Numbered from the stretch's first letter, positions 31,301 through 45,199 are shown. The stretch: DNA of 64,000 nucleotides from Thunnus maccoyii (GCF_910596095.1 NC_056551.1:8481001-8545000); one strand, 5' to 3'. Notes: generated from the sequence alone by a model not told the origin. Numbers and translations: made by a program.

Positions 31301-34300
31301 CACTGTCCCACCTGAGGAATTGAGGTTACCGTAGTGGCGGAGGCATCGTCTCAACAGATACGTCCACAAGCCCAGGGAGAAGACTGATAGGATGTAGTGG
31401 AGGTTCTTCAGCTGATTGTCCTGCATCCGGGAAAGAGGAGAAAGGAAGGGCGATGGCTGGCAAGAGCCCTGCTCTTCCCGACAGCCGTGGAAGGAGAGGG
31501 AGAGGTAGAGGCTGCCAACGAGGAGTCCTAAGCAGGCTAGGAGGGTGCTGCTTTCTTTTCTCACAGTCGATGGGGACAAGGCGGGTGAAGGCAGCAGCCC
31601 AGCAGGCTTCAGAGGGTCATGGATGGGGGGAAGAAGCAGGCCTTCCCAGTTGAGATGGAAGGGAATATAGAGACCAAGAGAGAACACCAGAAAGGTGACT
31701 ACACGGCCCTCAGCGATCACATAGCTATCAGAGAGCAGAGAGGCACAGCGGAGGAGGAGCACCAAGAGAGGGGGGATGAGGAGGCTACTGGGTGTCAGCC
31801 AGCTAGCAGACTTTGGAACTTTAGTTCCGTTCTTAGCCACAGCAGTTGCCCTGGATCGATGAGCCCTCCAGAAGAAGAAAAGTTCAGAGCTGAAGGCAGC
31901 GGCTGCCAAACACCATGCCACCTCGATGTAGCCCTGTGTGAGCAGCTGACCGGCAGCCACACAAGCCCCCCCTGTTAGCGCCGCCACAACCGGGACCTTC
32001 AGTACTGGACCGTTCTCTCTGACCAGCACAAGCGACAGCTGGGAAAGGATGAAACACATCAGGCAGGCTAGCGCCAAGATGGCTAAACCTGCTGCCATCT
32101 TAAGTGGGTTGAATCGGGCCCAGGTAGCTCGGCAGGTGTCTCTGACGGAGGTGAGGTAAGCCTGCAGCGAGGAGGCCAGCTCTGGGGAGGGTGACCGACC
32201 CTCTCTAACCGATGAGAGGTACTCAGAGGAGAGGCGGGCAAATTCATCCTTCAGCTGTGAGAGGCTCTCTGGTGGGATATCTTTTGCCATGCCGGAGTAT
32301 GTTTCCAGGAAACGGTTGACCTTCAGAGACAGAACGATCACATCAGTAAGACAGGTAAAATTAAACAGAGAGACAAAAACACACACTGCGTACAACTGAA
32401 CATCCTCCAGGGTATGTATCACATTTTAAAGTGAAGTCTTTTTTTCCCCACATGAAGACATTTTAACTGGCAAGCACAAGTGAACTCTTTACTGAGCAGA
32501 GTACCTGTTTTGCGTTGATCCACAGCGCCTCCAGCTGGCTGAGACCTCCAACTGCACCTGCTGTCTGCCCGTGAGGAGGGAATAAAGGCAAGAGAACCTG
32601 CCCCACGCTGCTGTACGGGATGGGAATTCCCAGCAGCAGAGCCAGGGTGGGCACGAGATCAGTCTGGGGCACCACGTCTGGTTCACGCTACAAATGTGAG
32701 GACATAAAAGGGGGTTGTATTACTGCATTACTGACATTTTAATATGTAATCAGTAACTGATTAATGACATATCTTAAACTGCTCGGCTTAAGTGGACTGA
32801 TACACAAAAAATAATTCTCTTTCAATTAGACACACTCTCAATGATAAAAAGTGCCTATAAATACTTACCATAGCAACCAGCACAGATAAAGCTACCACAA
32901 ACAAACAGGCGATTTTTGGGTGATTAATTGCACTTATTTCTCAAAAGTTGGCGTAGTCTCTTAACTGCAAGCAGATTATGAATAAATGACTCAACTCAAG
33001 CAATCAGCTACCACTGCCATTACATTCATCAGTGAGATTAGTGGATTTGTTTACTGGTAGATAAAAATAACTGATCACTGAATAGAAAAAGTGTCTCAGT
33101 GTCTAATAGAGCATCATGTCTAATAATCTCTCCTATTCCTTGTACTGGTGGGTATTTTCTGTACAGTCGTGCAACCCGTGGTTTTCCACAATGTGTTATG
33201 TAACGCTCCAATTACACTGCAATTATGGAAATGAGCTGTGAAGTTCACTACTTGAGTGTTTTACCCCTTAACAGGCAGAGACCACCTGCCAGCATCAAAT
33301 TTGTGGATTCAGGCAAATGCTTTGAATGGTTTGATGTTTCATACTCATAACACAGCAAACACTCTGCTGAATTGGAGAGATAAACGTGATGTAAACTATT
33401 GTTTGATAGCAAAATAAAAAACACACAAAACTAATTTATTTATGAGAAATTAAAATCCTTGATGACATCAATTACCTCTGGTTCCTTATCAGCTCATTCA
33501 TGGACTGAACTGATTTGCTCCTGTTGTTCGACAGTGTGATCTGTTCTCTCAAAAGGTCCAAGAGTTTTCTTTCTGCTGTGTGCTTATCTCTTGCTCTCTG
33601 TTGCATATACACCTAGTTCACTGATTACTGGAATGTGGGATTTCATACGTTTTACTGATAGTCACGCTAACATCAGATTTCCTGTTCTAACTGAGCCAAG
33701 ATCTTTAAGATCTTAGTTTTTATTATTATTCTTTTATGCTGTTTTGTTTTTATTATTGTTTATTCTTACTTATTCTAATTAATTCTAAACTTTTGTGTTT
33801 ATCAAGACTGGGAAAGATATTTCCTATGTTTGCCAGACCTGGTTATAAACCCTGTATTCCTAATCTCATTTTCATAAACTTGAGTAGTACTTGATTTGCT
33901 TTTAAATCTGCATTAACTGTTTTTTTTTGGCCAGTAGGGGACAGCAGAAAAAAGCTGTGAACAGAAGACTGACATATAATAAATAACCTTTAAAGTTGAT
34001 ATGGCGAACTTGTTAGCAAACAGTTTCTTATTTACACATCCAGCAGTTACACAGCAACAACCAAATGTCTGGCTCTTTAGCTGCAAAATGTTCCACTGTG
34101 TTCACCAGCTAGTCGGTAACTGTGTCTGTTTTCCATTTGGTGCTATGCAGGTGGTGTATAGTGGGTTTTTAGAGGTTTTTCTCTGAAAACAGCTGCCTGC
34201 TGTGGCTGAAAATGACACTATGAGAGCAGTGAGAGTGAACCAAAACAGTAACGTTGCAGCCGGACAGCAAAATAATGAGCTGAAACTTGCTATAAAGCTA

Positions 34301-37198
34301 CGTAAAGCCAAGGGGCGCTGCAGAGTCAGGTGATAATTCTCTGTTGGCTCATCACTACGAGCTATGCCACTGACATTACACATCGTCATTTGATACAGCC
34401 GCTTTAAGCAGACTTGTCATTTACTTTGATTAGTATAAAAGGTTATAAAGGTTGCCTTCTATAGTATAACCCAGTTAAAAATACACAAAGGCCTCTCTTG
34501 ACACTGATTAGTTAGCTAGTAATTCATCCTACCAACTCGACCACAAAATAAACTGTTCCTTTGCATTTCCTTCCCTCTCATTACAGTATCAATGAGCTCT
34601 TGTTAAAACTGAGTGTGAAAAAGGCATCTACTCTACTGACCTGCGACGGGGGTCCGGGAAAAAGAGGTGAAGGGCTGTAGAGAAAGATGGCGGCGTCAGT
34701 CTCCTTCTGACTTTCTCCACCATGATCTCCGGTGTCTGTCATCCCGTGATCTCCCATCACCACCAAGAGGGTGTCATTCTGCAGACGGTCAATCACAGAC
34801 CTGAAGGAAAAGGATGAATATGGACAGAGGGGTTCAGTGGAGTTCCTGTCCATTTCTATAAAAATATATGATTTCCCAAATACTGACCTTCTGATTTTAA
34901 TGTTCAAGTTGCTCGTTCATTTCTGAACTTTGATATAATTTGTCCTAATAACTCATATTTCCTCCCTGTCCATGACTGTCTGGGTCAGCGTCTTACACTT
35001 AACTTAACTGTGTTATTACAGCAAGTGAACAGTGTGAAGTGAACAGAACTACAGGTGCACTGAGACAGCACATAATGATGATTGCAGCTGGGGATGCTGT
35101 CGAACAAGCTCGCAGCAGCTGTACTGTTGTCTGACCTGATGACTCCATCCATCTGGGTGAGCTTGTCAGCCATGGCCGGGTGGTCAGGACCAAACCTGTG
35201 ACCGCAGTGATCCACCCCGAGGAAATGAGCAACCAGGACATCCCAGTCACCCCCCACCACTGTCAAAACCAACAACAAGTGACAGATGGACAGATATGAA
35301 GTGCATGTATACGACAGAAGCACGATTAGATGGACAAAAAATGTATCTGTGACTATTTTAGTCTATTGATTAATTGAAGTTAAAGTACATTTTAAGCAAA
35401 AAGATTGATGAGATTTGAAACATTTGAAGGTTCCAGGTTCTCACATTTGAAATTTGAAGATGCCATCCAGGGTTGTAGTAAATCACTGCTTTCTAATGTT
35501 TTGTATCCCGATAACAATGTCATAGGTAACAAATTAACATACTGTACAGCCAGGAGTTAGACCTTTTTTTCCCCCACTGTGGCTGCATAATGTACGTTAA
35601 CATGTATGAGCTCATGGTACAGTAAAAACATATGAACAAAATACATACTGGTTGTGTAGAGGTGCTGGAGGATCCCATTGTCCACAGTGTGAAGATCCTT
35701 GACATTGAAAGAAGGGAAGGGTAGAGAACGGTAGAACTTCTTAGGAAAAAGATTCTCCCAAGTATCATCGCCCATGAACACCACCCGTTTGCCTGTAAGG
35801 GGACACGCACGTTTAAGAACGAACAAAACCATATCTTTCTTTTGAGGTAGAAAGAAAGGTTTCCTTTTAAGCATAATGGCCATATAACTGTCTAGATATT
35901 TTTTTTACAGGTAACATAAATGTGAGATAAAGGTATCTGACTGACATCTCAAAAACTATAGTTCTCTTACTTGTCCATGCTTTTCTAGACTTCGTCCAAT
36001 TCCTAAACCTTGTAACAATATTATTAATGATGATAATTCAATGTTTGATCACATGTTTGTTATATACAAAGTTGTGATATATCAGACTTTTAGCAATATA
36101 TTTGCACCAGTGTCATGACAGATTTTCTTATGAGGTGTGTTCTTCCTTTCTCACACATATTTTAAACCCTGAACTGCTCTGCACTCTGGCAGTGAAAATA
36201 CAGCACAGTTCCCAACTGCTCATAAAGTAGCTGTTCTTCTGACCACACCCTAATCACTGATGCCGTGGCAGATATTTTACCCTTGGTAGCTGAGTGGTAA
36301 CTCTCCTAATCTAATTTTGGAGGTATATTTACCTCTCCAGTTCCGCAGGATACATCCATAATGTGATGTATCCTGAATAAGGGTCTTGAACTGCAGATAT
36401 ATTCACTATATAAATATTATTGTTCTGCACAATGTATAATAACAATGTTTCTATTGCACATTATTTTGTATCATATTTCATTATATACTATGTATACAAT
36501 CATTGCACAATGGATAATAACTATTTTTCTCTCTCACTACTCTCATTTCATTATATACTATTATTGCACAATGTATAATAACAATATTTTCTATTTGACT
36601 ATTTTATTTTATTCTATTGTTGTGTGTGATGTGTGTTGTACAGTGCTGTTGTGACACTTAAATTTCCTCTTGGAGTTAACAAAGTATTTCTCATTCTTAT
36701 ATCCCTGTCTAACTACTCACCTTCTTGCCCAAGCTGGTGGATGAGGTTGTCCTCCAAGATTGCACTGGAGGCAAAGTTATTACCTACATCCACAAAGGTG
36801 GGCAAGGACCCTGTAGTGAAGCCCTTGATCCTCTGCATGGTGGTGGTGGGTGGGTCAGCACGAAAGGGGTACAGGCGGCCGTGGGAAGGCCTGGATGAGG
36901 CTGTTTCCTCCAGCACGGGCAGCTTGTTCTCATAAGGTCGGGGCGTCGTGTTGTTGGGGTCAAAACGGGCGAAATCGATCTTCAGGGCGTCGATGATGAG
37001 GAGGACAGCCCGGCGGAAACGTGGCTGGACGCGGCAGAAGTCCCCCGGCTCCTCTCCGGGGTGCAGCACGTCTCTACAGGTGCTGGTCCTGTTCACCTCC
37101 AGCCTCACCAGCAGGAATCCACCCACAAACAGGTAGATGCCCACAGAGTACACCGCACACATCCAGAGGAGCAGGGACAGCACAGGGAGCCCCTTCAT
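28351..37198 (-). CDS. PIGO: PIGO, GPI ethanolamine-phosphate transferase 3
   Basis: Ten coding exons joined in phase give 1,091 residues (human about 1,089): 36721-37198, 35649-35792, 35136-35259, 34641-34800, 32505-32687, 30724-32320, 30400-30603, 29368-29552, 29068-29138 and 28351-28480. Every junction has GT-AG signals. The enzyme adds ethanolamine phosphate to the third mannose of the GPI precursor in the endoplasmic reticulum, the group later joined to the protein. A signal anchor lies at about residues 5-30. The luminal alkaline-phosphatase-like domain has Asp70, PPTTTMQR (117-123), GDDTW (167-171), DHCGH (224-228) and GDHGM (265-269), the expected metal and nucleophile sites. The C-terminal half is multi-membrane-spanning. 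PIGF is the known partner. The start is the ATG one base into its exon; an upstream in-frame ATG lies in the intron. The gene looks intact. Confidence 0.97.
33915..34420. repeat. Dispersed repeat in PIGO intron
   Basis: The sequence from about GGCCAGTAGGGGACAGCAG to ATACAGCCGCTTTAAGCAGAC resembles a repeat I recall as common in percomorph genomes. The borders are approximate and no inverted ends or target duplication were established. It fills part of the 1.95-kb intron between the exons at 32,505-32,687 and 34,641-34,800. Confidence 0.4.
36426..36592. repeat. AT-rich minisatellite in PIGO intron
   Basis: Two to three imperfect copies with a period of about 69 bp, recognised by TTTCATTATATACTAT and GCACAATGKATAATAAC blocks (for example 36,476-36,530 and 36,545-36,592). 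It ends near a LINE-tail-like segment around 36,600-36,700 (AAATTTCCTCTTGGAGTTAA CAAAGTATTTCT). Confidence 0.6.
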
Positions 37199-37478
37199 CC
37201 TACACACAAACACACATATAACACAAGTCAATACAAGTCTAATTTAGGCACGTTTTACACACCAAGGGAAAAAAAAGTCAGTGACACCTGCTACACGAGA
37301 TGCTAACGCTGGTAACGTTTCAGTTGACGTGAACTTCAAGCTCCACTTAAACTAAGCAAAACGGCACACAACATTCAGACGTGACAGGTAATATTAACTA
37401 TTAATAGCTTTACGTTAAACGGAGGAGACATTTAACGCTGTTAGCCGCGGCTAGCTCGCCTAGCTGTTATCACTGACC

Positions 37479-37620
37479 TTGTAGCAGTCGGGTTTTCGTC
37501 CTCTCTCGGCCGGAGGGCGGACGTTAATGTGTGTGTGTTAACAACACAGGGGGCACAGGTGTCTCAGGTAAACAGAGAACGACGCGACACCACGCTCACC
37601 TTCATTGGGACTCCGGTACA
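37479..37620 (-). promoter_or_regulatory. PIGO: Candidate PIGO promoter and 5' UTR exon
   Basis: The coding exon starts only one base before its ATG after a clean acceptor, so an upstream non-coding exon is required. A CpG-rich block here contains AAG|GTCAGTG, a plausible donor ending the exon near 37,478. The transcription start is not visible. Confidence 0.45.
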
Positions 37621-37899
37621 ATGAGATTAGATTGCTGGTGACAGCCAGGAACTTCAGCGTGCAAGAACCCGGCGGAAATTCGGGGCGGACGTTTTTCTTG
37701 GTGACACAGATGGTTTCTAAATTTATATCCCTGAAGTTTGACTTGCAGGTGCAGGTTGCTTGATACATAAATACAAAAAACACTAGTCAAGAAGGTATTG
37801 ACAAAATGTTGACGAATTTTATTTCCTTATTTATTTATTATTTCCTTATACCTTCCATTGGGAATCAGAAAAGCTACATCAGTGTCCTCTAAAATATAT

Positions 37900-38160
37900 T
37901 CTTAAAAACGAATTTTTATAAAATGGCATTTAATTAAGAGTGTTTTCTTTTTGTTTCGTTTTATGTTTTATTCATTTATTAATTCTTCGGATTTTTATTC
38001 ATTGTCTTTGATCTGTTTCTATTTCTTGATTGCATTGAATTTATTCTAATTTGTAGTTGCATTGTGTTTATCTGTATTTATGTCTGTGAAACATTTTGTA
38101 AACTTGTTTTTGAAAAATGCAATATAAATAAAGTTTATTATTATTTATGAAATCTAATAA
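37900..38160 (+). mobile_element. Retroposon 3' tail
   Basis: The end TGTGAAACATTTTGTAAACT followed by AAAAATGCAATATAAATAAAGTTTATTATT matches the 3' tails of fish LINE/SINE families of the 'GCTATATAAATAAA' kind. It is truncated at the 5' side with an approximate border, and lies between PIGO and STOML2. Confidence 0.5.
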
Positions 38161-38670
38161 TTGAGTGAGATGCAATAAAATACAATGAAAACTGGGTCCA
38201 TACCGTCTGTAAGACATAGTGGAGGGATCAAACACCCATAACACAGAGGGCGAAATAAAGATGTCTCACTCTGTCACTACTTCAAGGAACCAAAAATAAT
38301 TCTGTAGAATTTCATCTTGTGGAAAGTGCAGATTATCTGCTGGTAAATTAATCAATCCTATTTCAAGTCTGTCTTATTATGGTAACAGTTATGCCTGTTT
38401 GGCTCTATCATATGATGCAGAAAATTCCTGAAGAGTTTCTAAAAATGCGTTTAACTACATTTGGGGAATTTTGGAACTGTCAAATGTTGTTATGAAATCC
38501 AATGCTGCTGAATTTGTTTCTCCCCTTCATTCCCCCTTGGATCAACCATAGACTGTATGGGATTAACCCAACTACTTTGTACCATATTGCTACTGATTTA
38601 AAATCGTAGTGGCACATTTTGAAATAAAACCGTTCAAACACAGACCTACTTAAACAATTCAACAATGTTC

Positions 38671-38676
38671 TTTATT
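38671..38676 (-). terminator. STOML2: Candidate poly(A) signal of STOML2
   Basis: AATAAA on the minus strand, giving a 3' UTR of about 1.2 kb. An ATTAAA at 39,544-39,549 is a shorter alternative. Confidence 0.4.
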
Positions 38677-39890
38677 TTATGCTAATTTAACATTGCAGAA
38701 CCGCAACAGAAAACTAAAACATGGAGGTGAACTTTAACATTCATTTTCCAAAATCATACTGTGAATTTTTCTTAATCAACATATTTCATATCATTACATA
38801 TGAAGAAATCCACTAGTTTCTCTTTTGCACCATTTTCTTTTAACATAATTGTATATTTTTAAACAAGTGTTTCACAACATCCCATTCCCCCCCCACATAT
38901 ACCTTCTAAAGTCTCTTGTGAGGGTCTCAAATGATAAACACTAAGATGTGCTGGTTTCATTTTGCACTATTTTCCATAAACCTGTAAGCATCAGTGGTCT
39001 TTCTTTACAGAAATCCTTGATATCTAATAAATATATCCCATAAGACATAAGAGGCGAATACATACATGAAGAGGACAGGCACACTGACTTTGTATACTAT
39101 CAAGAGGGAAATATTTCTGAATTCTCAAGACTATTTCTCAAGCAATGATTGGTTTTGCTTTTCAAGGGAGATACAATAAAGTTTTAATATAACATGAGCC
39201 AAACTGTCAATTTACTACACTTTGGGAAACTTTTGACCATGCTGAGCCCTCCAGCCAGACATCACATGTAGCAACTTAAAGTTGCTGGTCCCAACGATGC
39301 TGAAGACAGTTGAACAATTGCTTCTGATTTCTGTAAACAAGCCGTTTCAAAGCAGATGGTAAACCTGAGCTAACTGAACCAAAAACAGTACCAAAACAGG
39401 TTGCAAAAAAAGGAGAAAACATTGTACACAATCTTATGTTTCACTTAAACTTATACATTTTCAAAACCTTTACATCCAATTCCATGAGGGTTTATGTGGG
39501 AATTATGCCAAGAAATCATATACTGCACAACATCCAGGGCTTATTTAATATAAATGTCTCCATTCTGTCAGCCTACCAAAGTCACTGCTATGAGTATATT
39601 TGGCTGGAGGCTGGTGTTAAATTTCCCAACCTGAAAATAACTGACCAACATAAACAATAGTCAGTGAAGATTATAAATCCTCTTACAAAAGATGTGATTT
39701 TCCCAGGACTCCCAAGGCAAGAAATCCCAAGAGTTTATAAGTTGGCAGTTTTTCCGTCTGTCCTGCTAGCGGATGTGTATGTGAGCTTCGGTCACACAGC
39801 GATGCCTTGGAGACCCGTAACTACTGTATGAAACATAAACTGCTTCTCCTGGTTCTGTGTCATTTACTGCTTTTGAGTTCATTCACGGAT

Positions 39891-39902
39891 CCCCCCCCCC
39901 CC
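39891..39902 (-). repeat. G12 homopolymer just after STOML2 stop
   Basis: Twelve C on the plus strand, i.e. twelve G in the mRNA, beginning one base after the UAA. Confidence 0.95.
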
Positions 39903-39903
39903 G

Positions 39904-42900
39904 TTATTGAGATGATGCTGAATGATTCTCAGGCTCTTCACTCTTCTCCTCCGCCGCTGCTGCTACTTTTGGGGCTGTCTTCGCCAGCGTACTGTAAATG
40001 GTCATAGCCTGAGGGCGGGAAAACATGATGAGTCAAGACAACAAAAGCAACAAGCCTGTTAACAATTCTATAAAACTGACCCCGCTCTGAACATGAACAT
40101 ATATATATAAACATATACATACCTGTGTGACCATGCTGCTAACGTCACCACTATTAGATGGCAGAAGGATGGTGTTGGACTCTTTGGCGAGTTTGGAGAA
40201 AGCAGACACGTACTGCTCGGCCACACTTAGCGAGGCTGCCGCATTTCCATTCTGCACAATGCACACAAAACAATATCAAATTGAAACACTTTCTAAAAAT
40301 AAGACTGTGATCATGGTAATCCCATTAAAAAATATAGTTAGTTAAAAATATAAATAACCGTTCACCTGTTCAGTCAGAGCTTCTGACAGCATACGGATGG
40401 CCTTGGATTTTGCCTCAGCTTTGGCTAGGACTGCTTGGGCCTCACCTGAATGGAACACAGTCATGTATTAGTGATATGTACCTTGTTTCATCAGCAGTAA
40501 TTTGAGTATTTTTTTAAATCATTTTTTTAGCCCCACAACCTCAACTTAAGAGCAGCAGATATTGGAGAATACAAGAGCTATCCCTCCGAGCGCAGTAGCT
40601 CGCGTTAAAAACTACAGATAAAACAACTAAATTGGGTCTGTGAATGCACCTACCAGCCGCTTTATTGATCCGCTCTGCTTTTTCACCCTCTGAGGCCAGG
40701 ATCTGAGCTTGTTTACGACCCTCTGCGACGTTGATGGCTGATTCCCTCGTCCCTTCAGATTCAAGCACTGTGGCTCTCTTCTTACGCTCAGCCTCCACCT
40801 ACACAGAGTGATACAACTTTTTCTGTGATTAATACGTCTCTCTAGATTGCCTGGAATCTCATTATATTAGTTAAGTGCTGAATTTCAGACTGGCTTACTG
40901 TAGTTTAAACAACAAAAGCCACACACTGATTTACAAAAATTGTATTAATTGCTGAAGACATCTAATAAGGCCTCCAGCAACTGAAATCCAAATAAAATAT
41001 CCTTTGATCCCTTTTCACTGTCTCACATACTCATCATATTAACCCCACCTGCATCTGCATGGATTCTTTGACACGAGGTGGAACATGTATATCTTTAATT
41101 TCATAACGGAGGCAACGGATTCCCCACTCGTCTGAGGCTTGGTTGATGGCGTGGACGATGTTGGAGTTGAGGGACTCCCTTTCCTTGAAAATAAGTTAAA
41201 AAACAGAATTTTTTTTTTAATTACAAACTTTTCATTACAGGGATACAGAACAATGTGAGATACAGCAGTAGTAGTAGTAGTAGTAGTGTCTTTACCCTGA
41301 ACACTTTGTCCAGTGTGAGTTTGCCCAGTTCTGAACGCATGGTGGTCTGTGCCAGCTGTGTGACAGCATATTCTGGATCCTCCACACCATAACTGGCCTG
41401 GGAACGAACAGAGGTGATTAAGAGACGAGAAATGCATTCATAAAACAATGATCAGAGCGTAACATAACATAAAAACAGAGAAGACAATCCCTCCATTATA
41501 TAAAGCAGATCTAATTTTTACCAGCTTACCTTAAAAGGATCTAGGATCCTTAAATAAAGCACTCCATCGATCTGTAGTGTTACATTATCTGTAAAAAACA
41601 AAGGAAATTTGATCTTTTTTTTTTCCACTGTGTCACACAGGCTCAACATAATCGTCAAAAAATGATGAATGATTGATACTCATCTATACACCAGTAATGG
41701 AGAAGCCTGTTACTCACCTAAAGATACTGCAGACTGCTCTGGGACATCAATGACAATCTCTTTCAGACTTTGCACATAGCGAATTCGGTCAAGTAAAGGT
41801 ATTAGGAAGTTTAAACCCTAAAAGAAGGAAAAGGGGAAAATGTTAAAGACTTGCAGCACCTTCCCATACCTGTTTGAATTTTTTTTCATACTACCGCATA
41901 AACAATATCCGATATACAATACTAAAATTGTTTTTTTTTGCTGTCTAAACACAAGCCTCTGTACACAGTCTAAAATTGGTACAATTAAAAAAGTAAATAC
42001 TTCATTACAGAATGAGTAAACAAGATTACAAATCTAACAGGACACTGTTCTAGTAATTGTGCTTTTGGTTTTTTGAAATCTATTAAAACCAATGATAATA
42101 CCGGCTCTAAGATCCGGTGGAAGCGACCCATCCTCTCGACCACCCAGGCTTCCTGTTGGGGCACAAACAGGACCACAGTGTTCATGGGCAGGTTGGACGC
42201 CCATCGCTGCTGCGCTGGTGTCACCCATAACCTCGGCGCCGTTCGCTGGGTTTGCTACAAACACACAGAAGTAGAAAATTTATCAATCATTCATCAATCA
42301 ATCAAAATTACAAAACTGATAAAGGAATTATCTGAAGATTAGTGATCATGAATGGTTTTGTTTTGTGCAATTAATCAAATATCAGAATTGCTGCCAGTTT
42401 ATTTCCCGCCAATTTTTATTTGATTTTTAGTTTGTTTGCTCGTATTCCTGCTATGGTTTCAAAAAAATGACACATATATTAAAAAAAACAAAACTCACAA
42501 CCATAACAAGTCTTAACAATTAAACTATCACTCTCATATAGACAACAAATACAATTGAAATAAAGGAATAAATAAATACATACATAGCAATTCAGAATCC
42601 TCTAAAAATGTGCAAAGTTGTTGATATACACAAAATTTATATAGCATCTGCTCACTTTATATATATTGAACCGTTACTTATTTTTGGTTTGGCTGATTTA
42701 TTCAACGTATTTATTTCTATTTCCATACAGCTCATCTATATGTATTCATGCAGCACATTTATATCATTATATACAGTACAAGTTTCTATTCTCACTTTAC
42801 ATCCATATTATATATTACTCTTCCACTTTGAATGCCTGCTTGATATGTGAATGTTATTACACACTATTAATGATTGATACTTTTAACTTCTATAAAAAGA

Positions 42901-43198
42901 CATTCACTGAAAGCCACAAGCAGCCGTCTAACAACAGCACAGAAGCGTCCAATTTGGTCAATAATTAATCTGCGTAAAGGTTTAAAAGTACATTTTCTTA
43001 GTTCGTACGGACTAAGTGACACTTCTGTCCGGCTGAAGAGTGACAGTTCGTGGATTATTAACACACTGATGCACGCTGAATGACATGAAGGCAGTGTCTC
43101 TCTCAGCAGGTTTACACGAACTAACGAGCCGCAGATGATGTAACGCTTGAATTTACCTGCAGAAGCGCCCCGCCGGCCCGACACAGTGTCCGCAGCAT
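39904..43198 (-). CDS. STOML2: STOML2 (SLP-2), mitochondrial stomatin-like protein
   Basis: Ten exons give 349 residues (human 356): 43157-43198, 42102-42254, 41718-41817, 41530-41588, 41296-41397, 41049-41183, 40654-40798, 40366-40445, 40123-40251 and 39904-40008. All phases agree and all introns are GT-AG. It is a cardiolipin-binding scaffold of the mitochondrial inner membrane that organises prohibitins and respiratory complexes. A basic, Arg-containing N-terminus (MLRTLCRAGG) fits a targeting presequence. The SPFH/band-7 domain starts at NTVVLFVPQQEAWVVERMG and ends near RVKESMQMQ. An Ala/Glu/Lys-rich coiled coil follows (ERKKRATVLESEGTRESAI), then the conserved YVSAFSKLAKESNTILLPSN segment. 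The C-terminal 30 residues, rich in Ala, Glu and Ser, diverge from human. No lesion seen. Confidence 0.97.
41267..41288. repeat. (AGT)n microsatellite in STOML2 intron
   Basis: About seven AGT triplets just beyond the donor side of the exon at 41,296-41,397. The same triplet family makes up part of the larger array at 43,381. Confidence 0.85.
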
Positions 43199-43378
43199 CA
43201 TTTAAATACAGTTGAGTGACTGTACTGAGTAGATTCAGCTCCGCAAACTGGACTCTAGCTACCAAAACTCTACACTCATGTGAGTGACCCTTACTGAGCA
43301 GGAAATGAAAGTTACATCATTGGTGCAACGCTGAGAAACTCCGCCAGCGCCGGCAACAGGAACCAGAAGGATATGGTT

Positions 43379-43501
<123 letters not shown>

Positions 43502-43519
43502 GCAATAATTTGGTGTGAA

Positions 43520-43895
43520 GGCGATAAGTAAAATATGTTGTAATTTAGATATATGTTGATTTATGCTCTCTTACACACATTTGCACTACTTGCATCCTTG
43601 TTTACAGTTTACAGAAACTCTTTGACCTGTATATTGACATTGTGTGTTGTTGTCCATTTGTTATTTCTATATGTATGTATCTAGTTTTTCTCCTACTTTC
43701 TTGTGCATAATAGTCATATGATTATGTCTAGTTTTCTTTGCTCAGCTTTGTTGTCTTATTTGGCTATATGTCCATGTGTATATTCGTGAACATTGTGGTA
43801 TGTAAATACAGTGTGAGCCACTAGAAACCGGAGTCAAATTCCTCATGTGTGTAAATATACTTGGCCAATAAAACTGATTCTGATTCTGATTTTAA
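43520..43895 (+). mobile_element. LINE 3' tail
   Basis: It ends in TACTTGGCCAATAAAACTGA followed by TTCTGA repeats, the typical 3' end of a fish L2/CR1-type LINE. Only the non-coding tail is present; no reverse transcriptase frame is seen. The left border is approximate. Confidence 0.65.
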
Positions 43896-44749
43896 TCCAT
43901 TTCATCCATCAAACGATTCGATGCATTGACTCACTAAACACACAGGGCGGTGCTGTTGAGTTTGTTTTCGTTCTACAGTTATGGCTCCTTAGAGAAAAAA
44001 CATATTCAAATTTAATTAACTTTTAACCCTATTATTGTTCGGGTCCCTTGTTCTTTGTCATGGCTGATCACACTTGATTGGGGTGTACGTAGTGTGAGTC
44101 TAGATTTGTTCAGCTGGTGCACATAAAATTCCAGTGGGACTGATGTCAAATGGTGGTGATGGCCAACTAGATAGGGATAGGGCTAGAGAAATGCATTCTA
44201 TTTTTTTTTTTTTTTTTTTTCTTGATTGATTGTTGATTATCGGGTGGACTCAATTTCTGTAAAGCTCATTAGTGATTAAAGGGTTAATAAACCTGACCCG
44301 ACTTTACACTTTTGCAAAATCAATAAAGCAGTGGCTAATATTAGTAAGCAGTAGCAGTGACTAAAGCTTAAAATAATAAAAATCAATAGCTTAAAAGACT
44401 CAAACCATAGAAAAGGTTACAGCAATGCTACAGATAAAATACTGCAATAAAACAAAATATGTGGGGATAATGCATTGATGATAATTACAGGATAACGCAG
44501 GATAAAGAAGAACCATAAACTGAGAAATAAGTGAGAAACTAAGATATTAGTGATCAAACAAGTTGTAGATACAACTTTAGGAGGTAGGAGTAGTCAACAC
44601 CTGGAAAAATAGTGAATTAGTCCCATACCTGAGAGTAACTTTAGTCTAAATTTAATTCTAAAAACACAAATTAAGTAAAAATAAAATGCTTTAAAAATAA
44701 GATATTCATTAAACAATTTGAAACGTCACTTTTACAAAGAAAAGTTTTT

Positions 44750-45199
44750 GGTCCATTTGAGAACCGTGTGCGTCACCTGTTTCTTCCTCCAACCTGTCCC
44801 TGTCAGTGATTGGTCAGATGTATTCAGACGGCTCCACCCTCCAGCGCGGCACTGCATTCTCATTGGACACATCAGACGCCAGTAACAGGTGCCTCGACCC
44901 CCCCACCCCCCCTTTCCCCTCCCTCCAGTGCCCTCAGGTTGTCCGTCAGTCTGAAAACCTGCGATGGGAGTTTTAATAATGGCGTGTCCGTGGCGGGGGG
45001 CTTCAGCTCTCTGCCCAAGTCCAGCATCAGAAAACAACCTGTAAACATCGACGAGGAGCTTATCAACGATTAAAAAAAAAAAAAAAAAAAAAAGTAGTTT
45101 AACGGACGCTACAATGTTACCGCACAGAAGAGGCTAAATCTCCGCGGAGAGCCTGCGCTGTAAACAAAAACTGTGTGAAACTACTGGAAGCGCTTTGCC
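44750..45199 (+). promoter_or_regulatory. UNC13B: Probable UNC13B promoter and 5' UTR
   Basis: A GC- and CpG-richer block just upstream of the first UNC13B ATG, containing CATTGG (an inverted CCAAT box) and C-rich runs. A 21-base A run at about 45,073-45,093 lies inside it. The transcription start cannot be set. Confidence 0.4.

Noticed and set aside
42867..43265. 132-codon frame spanning STOML2 exon 1 as an alternative product
   Set aside because: It runs in a different frame from the STOML2 ATG at 43,196-43,198 and continues into intron 1; the exon 1 coding frame is fixed by phase with exon 2.
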